From positions 7,826,501 through 7,890,500 of the forward strand of contig JAHQIY010000001.1 in assembly GCA_019054805.1 (NCBI GenBank): DNA of 64,000 nucleotides, read 5' to 3'. Source of the stretch: Brachionus manjavacas. Taxonomy: Eukaryota > Rotifera > Eurotatoria > Ploima > Brachionidae. The notes beneath the pieces were generated by a model, which had not been told where the DNA came from, searched no databases, and worked only from the letters and a program-made list of their open reading frames with translations. The stretch's first letter is position 1; every line of letters starts with the position of its first letter. A program made the position numbers and the translations under genes. Shown in pieces: positions 58,992 through 64,000 of the stretch.

Positions 58992-59459
58992 CTAAAAAAG
59001 ACGATTCGAGACTGTTAGTAATTTTAGTTTATTAAAAGCTTCATGATGCACGATGTTGGAGGAAGTATCATTGTTTAACTTAAGGATAGATCTTACTGCT
59101 GTATTCTGAATTGCTTGTAGTTTTTTGATATTATTTTCTGAAAATGAATTTAAGCAAGGAAAAGAATAGTCTAAAATCGATCCGACTAAAGATTTATATA
59201 AATTTCCTAGTGTGTTTTGATTGAGACCCCATTTTTTGTTTGACAATATCTTAATAATATTTAGCCTTTTGTTGCAGCGTTCTTTAATTTCGTTTACTAG
59301 TATATTAAAGTTTAACTTAGAATCAAATTTAATACCAAGAAACTTGATTTCTTTTTGGCTCACTATTCTGTTTCCATAGATTTTTAAGTTTAGATTATCA
59401 CCCTCTTTTTTGTACCTAGAAAAGACTACTGAACACGACTTTTCAACTGATATCTTCAT
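58992..59459 (-). pseudogene. LINE ORF2, C-terminal part in a shifted frame
   Basis: 155 codons: ISVEKSCSVVFSRYKKEGDN, IKFLGIKFDSKLNFNILV (the conserved 'kfLGv.lD.kLnw' motif), NLYKSLVGSILDYSFPCLN (thumb), [13 protein letters not shown]. Together with 59552-61642 it makes up one broken ORF2. The usual C-terminal RRxRGDL segment is not in this frame. Confidence 0.75.
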
Positions 59460-59551
59460 TTTCCATTTAATAAGCCATTGTTCTAGTTCGTTGGTGTATT
59501 TATTAATCTTATTTTCTAGGTTCCCTTTCTTGTTATAAATGAAGAATGCAA

Positions 59552-61642
59552 CTAGATCATCTGCGAAAAGCAGAGAGTATTCATTATTTGTTTTGTTTCT
59601 TTTTGGGATGTCATTAATATATATACAAAATAAAAGAGGACTAATATACTAAATAAAAGAGGACTAATAATTTTAAATTCTTCGCTCAGATGATCATTCA
59701 CATTTACCTTAAATGTCCTACTATCTAAAGAGGATCTAATCCAGTTAGTCAAGTAATGAGGTGGATTCATTTTAATCAATTTAAAAAGTAAACCTTCATG
59801 CCAAACCCTATCAAAGGCTTTAGAAATATCAAAAAAAAGGCCACAAACTCTTTTTTTTCTATTAAATGATTCCACAATTTTTTGAATTAAAAAGAAAAGA
59901 TTATTTGATGTTCGCCGGTGTTTCCTAAATCCAGATTGCTCCTGGATAAGGAGTGAATTTTGTTCTAAATAATTGTATAATCTTGAAAATACTATGCGTT
60001 CCAGGAGCTTTCCTAAACAGCTCGTTATACTAATTGGTCTATAATTTAAAGGATCTTGTAAAGAAGAGGCTTTTTTTTGAATCATAGTAATGTTCGATGT
60101 TTTCCATGCTTTAGGGACTCTACCTTCTCGAAGAGATAAATTAAAAAGTTCTTTAATTTCTATTAGTGAATTTCTAGGTAAGTTTTTTAACATTAGATTA
60201 TGAATTTGGTCAGGTCCTGATGCTGCTTCATTTTTCAATCTTTTTAGAGCCATAATTAATTCATTTAAGCAAATTGGATCATTAAAATTAGACTGATCAT
60301 AATTTCTAAAGAATTCAGAGTTAGAATTAAGTATTTCGAAATCTTTATCACGATCTATTAAATCAGAATTAGGACTAAATATTGAAGATAGGAGTTCTCC
60401 AAAGTATTTTCCCTTTTCTTCATTAGTTTTGAATTCCTTGTCATTTAAAAACAAATTTGGGATTAAATTTGATCCTTTTTTTGATCTAAATTTATTTATT
60501 TTTTTCCAGAATGGTCTACTTGTCAGTGGGTATTTTCCCATTTTCTCAATAAAATCAAACCAATTTTGATTCCAGAATTTTTTTAAAGAGGCCTTTAACT
60601 CGAATGTAAGTTGATTAAATTTTTTCTTGAGATTTTGACAGCGAGTCTTTTGAAAGTTTCTTCTTACTTTCCTGCGTTCTTTTATCAGAATAACAATGTT
60701 CGGGGGAAGACTGGTTTTGTAGATTTTCTGCGAATGATAAGGAATGCTTTTATGTGAAGTAGAAACAATTTTTTCTGTAATTTTATCATTTAGTCGATCT
60801 GTTGTGAGGGAACTTTCAGTGATATTCACTATTTGAGAATTTAAAATCTCGCTGAATAATTGCCAGTTTGCTTTCTTATAGTTAACTTTTTTAGCTGCTG
60901 ATTTATTTTCTAAATGATAGCCCATAGAAATCGATGCTTCGATTGGGAAATGGTCACTAGTCATGTCTTGACTATTTAGGACACAAAAGTCGGTAATTTT
61001 GTCAATTAATGAAGATGAAACTAAGAAAAGATCAAGAATTTCAAAGTAATTCCTATTAAAAATATTGAAAGTAGGACGCTTATCATTGATTACTGAGAAG
61101 TCTAACTCATTGATTATTTTTTCCAACATTATGCCGTTTTCATTTTCCCCTACGCAGCCTATTTGCTTTGTTCTGGCGTTAAGATCACCACATAAAATGT
61201 AGTTTCTACATTTTTTATTAACAGTTTTAAAAAACTCAAAGTTCAGAAGCATATTGGGTGGATTATAAAGACTGAATATAAACAATTCATTATTCTTTCC
61301 TAAGTTCATTTTTATACAAAGGAGTTCGGAATTGAATTCCTCATAAGGGAAATCTTGTATAAATTCAATTCCTTCTTTAATTAAAATTGCTTCTCCTCCT
61401 CCATACTTGTTGCGTGGTTTTGTTATGAATTGATAATTGTGAAAATCAAGATAAATAGTTGCCTCACTTAAATCTATCTTTAGTTCATTGAGCAAAACAA
61501 TGTCTGGACATTTTTGAGCTAAAAAATTGGCTAAGAGATGAACCTTTCTAGGTAAATGAAGACAATTCCAGTGTGTAATTACTAACCTTGTATTATTAAG
61601 AGGTTTTGTTCTTAAAGTTGATTTATTTATTTTCTTGTTCAT
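59552..61642 (-). pseudogene. LINE ORF2: apurinic-type endonuclease plus reverse transcriptase, broken before the active site
   Basis: 696 codons. Residues 20-240 are the EEP endonuclease: THWNCLHLPRKVHLLANFLA, DIVLLNELKIDLS (Glu), FIFSLYNPPNMLLNF, ILCGDLNARTKQIGC (GDLNA), DLFLVSSSLIDKI and TSDHFPIEASIS (SDH). The RT follows: ALKRLKNEAASGPDQIHNL, DPLNYRPISITSCLGKLLER, QEQSGFRKHRRTSNNLF, GLFFDISKAFDRVWHEGLLF. The expected GVPQGS motif is missing: EEFKIIS runs straight into PLLFS. A tandem duplication of about 20 bases (59627-59646 / 59651-59669) shifts the frame, so LLFADDLVAFF (59553-59570) is out of frame. This copy cannot make a full RT. Confidence 0.85.
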
Positions 61643-61838
61643 TCTAAATTTTCTTCAATGCTGTTTTGACTGGCAGTTAGCTGACCAATTTCGTTAGATG
61701 ATTGATCTACTTGAATTGAACATTCAGTTGTTGAACTGTTTGATTCGGACTCGAAGGTACTGTCGTTTTGATTTTCTAAGACAACTAATGGTTTTTTTGA
61801 TTCATTTTCGGTGAGCTCTTTATTTATTAATTATTTTC
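61643..61838 (-). pseudogene. 3' end of a LINE ORF1 (truncated)
   Basis: The minus strand reads KPLVVLENQNDSTFESESNS, STTECSIQVDQSSNEIGQL, TASQNSIEENLE and stop, overlapping the ORF2 start by ATGA. It is acidic and serine-rich, so it is probably the ORF1 C-terminal tail. The element is truncated here, next to the other LINE. Confidence 0.6.
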
Positions 61839-61898
61839 TCCTAATTGAAAAGTCTGAATTTTTAAAAAAAAAATTATAATAAATTAACATCCTTCCAA

Positions 61899-62735
61899 TT
61901 GTTGAAAATGGAGAGTATCATCCAAGCGGTCACTGTGCCGCCGTGGAGAGGTCTTGGTCAAGGCCAACACAGCGACGTTCATAAGAAAATATCGGAGTAT
62001 ATAAAATCGGTTCAAACGGTTCTGGAAAGCTTGGCTAATAAAGTAAAAGATTTGGAGAATGAAAATGTTGAATTGAAAAAACAAAACGAAGACTTTAAAC
62101 AACAACTAAAAAGTAGAACGAACTCGAGTCCGGAAGAGTCTGCTATGAGATGGGATAATTTTCTTAAAAAGGGAAACAAAGTGAATAGTAGCCAGGAAGA
62201 GGTGATGTTGTTTGAAAAAGTTATAGACGAGTCGAGAGCGCGCATGGAGAAGGAAAATAACATAGTTATAAGTGGTGTACCATTGCGAGTTGAATACGAT
62301 GAGGATAGTATTACGGACGTGGATTTGGTGTTGAATATATTGGAGGAAATCGGAATTCAAAATCCAAGGACGAAAATGCGAAGAGTATCTAGGCTTAAAA
62401 AAAATCCGCAGCTGACCAACACTAAACCACCTCCCCTAATCGTTGAACTATGTGACAAAGATACAAAACTACGAGTATTAAAAGGTGCTAAGAATCTAAA
62501 GGATAGTGAGTCGTTTAACAAATGTTTCATTAATCCGGACTTGACAAGAAACGAACTTGCGATTGAGATTGAGCTAAGAAAGAGAAGAAATTTAGAGAAT
62601 AGTAAACTAGATCAAGGCGACGGGAGGCTCAAGTACGGTGAGCTTCAGGATGGGACAAAATTTTATTGGGGTGTCAGATTTGGTAAGCTCTGTCGTATCA
62701 ACAAGGATACTAAAAGAGCCTTACCATCCCAATAA
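61899..62735 (+). CDS. LINE ORF1 protein (coiled coil plus RNA-binding domain)
   Basis: 278 codons; starts at MLKMESII, or at the second Met at 61908. Residues 30-70 form a heptad-rich coiled coil (LESLANKVKDLENENVELKK then QNEDFKQQL), suggesting a trimer or dimer as in other LINE ORF1 proteins. Residues 110-200 read ENNIVISGVPLRVEYDEDSI, VLNILEEIGI, MRRVSRLK, PPPLIVELCDKDTKLRVLKG, the RRM-like fold of L1/CR1-type ORF1p. The C-terminus is basic (ELRKRRNLENSKL). The frame is intact. It overlaps the first open part of ORF2. The product should coat LINE RNA and deliver it to the target. Confidence 0.8.
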   Translation: MLKMESIIQAVTVPPWRGLGQGQHSDVHKKISEYIKSVQTVLESLANKVKDLENENVELKKQNEDFKQQLKSRTNSSPEESAMRWDNFLKKGNKVNSSQEEVMLFEKVIDESRARMEKENNIVISGVPLRVEYDEDSITDVDLVLNILEEIGIQNPRTKMRRVSRLKKNPQLTNTKPPPLIVELCDKDTKLRVLKGAKNLKDSESFNKCFINPDLTRNELAIEIELRKRRNLENSKLDQGDGRLKYGELQDGTKFYWGVRFGKLCRINKDTKRALPSQ

Positions 62736-64000
62736 AACAGTAGAAACAAGTCGTGGCAAAAACGGAAGCGGCAATTCTAGTCTCAATTGTTTATACACCA
62801 ACGCCACTTCGCTAGTCAATAAATTGGACGATTTTATCTCATTGATAAACACCAAGGAATTTCCACACCTTTTAATGACAAGAGACATGGTTTAATCAAA
62901 AGTCTATTAAAATTATACCAAATTACACGCTTTTCCACAAAGATAGAGAACAAGTTATCGGGCATGGGGTCACAATATATATTAGAAATGACATACAAGC
63001 TCTTGAAGTGGCTGAAGATGGGCTAGTACAGGTGGTTGGTGAACAAATTTGGTGTAAAATCGTAACAGATATGGACTCTTTACTTATAGGTTGTATTTAC
63101 CGACCACCGTACTCAAATTATGAGATCTTGGACGAGATTAATAGTACTATAGCTTTAGCTAAAAAATTGGTGGAAGAGAAAAAGTACACTGGATTACTCA
63201 TTGCCGGAGACTTTAATTTCCCGAAGATAAGTTGGAACAACATGCATGGAATGGTTGAAGGCAAGAGTAACGCTGGAGTCCTAAGCGATAAGTTTATCAC
63301 TAATTTGGAGGATAATTTCCTTGTTCAGCACGTACAAGAATCTACATTTGGTAATAAAATTTTAGACTTAGTTTTGACTGACAATCCTGATAACGTCTAT
63401 TCGGTTAATATCGGTCCTCATCTAGGTACAACTACAAAAAATAAATTGCATTCGGTACTCAGTTGGGATTATTTGCTTAAGGGGAAACCAAAGGTAAAAT
63501 TTTTAAATAAAATATTATATAACAAAGGCGACTATGAATCTTTGAAGAAATATCTTTGGACAAGGATCACTGAAATGGATGGTCACGATTCGGACTCAAT
63601 GTTCAATTGCTTATTATCTATATACCGTGATGGTGTTTCTAAATTTATTCCAAATTTATCTTTATCCGAAATAAACATTACTACTCGAACAAACCCCAAG
63701 TGGTTCAACAAAAATATAAAAAAGTGGACTAATTTAAAATACAAATGGTTCATTGTCACTCGTATATTTTCCAAAAATCAAGCCATCAAGTTATTATATA
63801 ACAGAATTTGTAGAATAGTAAAAAAGGAAGTGAGTAATGCTAAGTTATGCTATGAATCGAACATTATAAAAGGCTGTAAAAACAACCCTAAACGTATTTT
63901 CTCATACATTAACTCTCAAAAAAATAGTAGAGATAGAATACGTTCACTGAAAGATGAGATGGGAAACTTAGTAAACGATAAGCTGATAGTTGCAAATATT
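62638..64000 (+). pseudogene. LINE ORF2 (endonuclease region), partial, one frameshift
   Basis: The first frame, 62638-62895, carries LNCLYTNATSLVNKLDDFIS then INTKEFPHLLMT, the N-terminus of an EEP endonuclease. At about 62880 one extra A appears in ACAAGAGACATGG; reading on from there gives TETWFNQKSIKIIPNYTLF, IGCIYRPPYSNYEIL, LLIAGDFNFPKISW (GDFN) and KILDLVLTDNPDNV, open to the window edge. The expected catalytic SDH is not visible after PHLGT: the text reads TTKNKLHSVLSWDY, so the endonuclease may also carry a damaged active site. The reverse transcriptase lies beyond 64000. Confidence 0.75.

Larger units (their letters stand above)
58609..61838 (-). mobile_element. LINE (non-LTR retrotransposon), truncated in ORF1, ORF2 damaged
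   Basis: The 3' end at 58609-58657 reads, on the minus strand, TTCTGAAGGAGCTTTAGCTC then GGTACAGAAAACAAATAAAT: a hairpin GGAGCtttaGCTC and an A-rich tail. The body continues through ORF2 (58992-61642) to the end of an ORF1 (residues ...TASQNSIEENLE, stop near 61640). The ORF1 stop and ORF2 start overlap as ATGA. ORF1 is cut at about 61838. Fragments of the same family lie at 36368, 42479 and 51060, and free tails at seven other places. Confidence 0.85.
61840..64000 (+). mobile_element. Second LINE, plus strand, runs off the window
   Basis: Begins between 61840 and 61898, back to back with the truncated LINE on the other strand. It has a complete ORF1 and the start of ORF2 (endonuclease and spacer). 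GC content is well above the host intergenic DNA. Its ORF1/ORF2 sequences differ from those of the minus-strand LINE, so it is another family. It may belong with the RRxRGDL / ACT-tail copies at 13.8, 45.5 and 53.1 kb, but no overlap is visible to test this. Confidence 0.8.

Noticed and set aside
61884..62360. Minus-strand frames opposite LINE ORF1
   Set aside because: Shadows of the intact plus-strand ORF1 with coiled coil and RRM-like domain.
1..64000. Search for CRISPR arrays, tRNA or rRNA genes, operons and prophage
   Set aside because: No direct-repeat/spacer pattern, no cloverleaf with T-loop GGTTCRAAY was recognised by eye, and the gene set is animal nuclear DNA. A tRNA scan by program would be needed to exclude tRNAs fully.

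Overview
The window is AT-rich animal DNA with short introns of about 40-90 bases (apart from transposon-filled ones), GT-AG splice sites, and metazoan genes including an otoferlin-type ferlin, synaptogyrin, NPRL2, ribosomal protein S21 and melatonin-receptor-like GPCRs. There is no sign of a bacterial, organellar or viral replicon. A small AT-rich protostome is likely. A monogonont rotifer such as Brachionus is my best guess from base composition, intron size and transposon mix, but the sequence does not prove it. I built exon models by hand from open frames, splice signals and matching intron phases; no alignment was run.

Layout. 0.9-9.3 kb is a run of minus-strand genes: a GT92-type glycosyltransferase, a seven-exon single-pass membrane protein with EB/EGF-like repeats and a C-terminal chitin-binding domain, a lysine-rich protein of unknown function, and synaptogyrin. 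After about 3.4 kb with no gene comes CYB561D2 (+). Then follows a pile of nested transposon relics (LINE, palindromic element, Tigger/pogo, Tc1), RPS21 (-), and NPRL2 (+) with a small convergent ORF beside its stop. CYB561D2 and NPRL2 are also neighbours in vertebrates, so this may be old microsynteny.

22.3-24 kb holds relics of a GC-richer RNase H-bearing retroelement and of a LINE. 25.07-45.19 kb is one gene: a 20-exon otoferlin-like ferlin of about 2036 residues (C2A to C2F plus C-terminal anchor), on the plus strand. Its large introns carry many transposons: LINE relics and 3' tails, a TIR element, a Penelope-like GIY-YIG endonuclease, a Merlin transposase, a deleted MULE with a FLYWCH finger, and an 11-bp GA minisatellite.

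45.2-58.6 kb holds two five-exon melatonin-receptor-like GPCR paralogues on the minus strand about 5 kb apart, with a nearly identical central block that includes introns. Between and around them lie LINE fragments, a hAT MITE with an 8-bp target duplication, and palindromes. 58.6-64 kb holds two LINEs head to head: a minus-strand copy truncated in ORF1 with a damaged reverse transcriptase, and a plus-strand copy of another family with ORF1 and ORF2 that runs off the window.

Host genes suggest vesicle and membrane biology (ferlin, synaptogyrin), nutrient signalling (NPRL2), redox (CYB561D2) and translation (RPS21). They do not form an operon or one pathway. I found no tRNA, rRNA or CRISPR.
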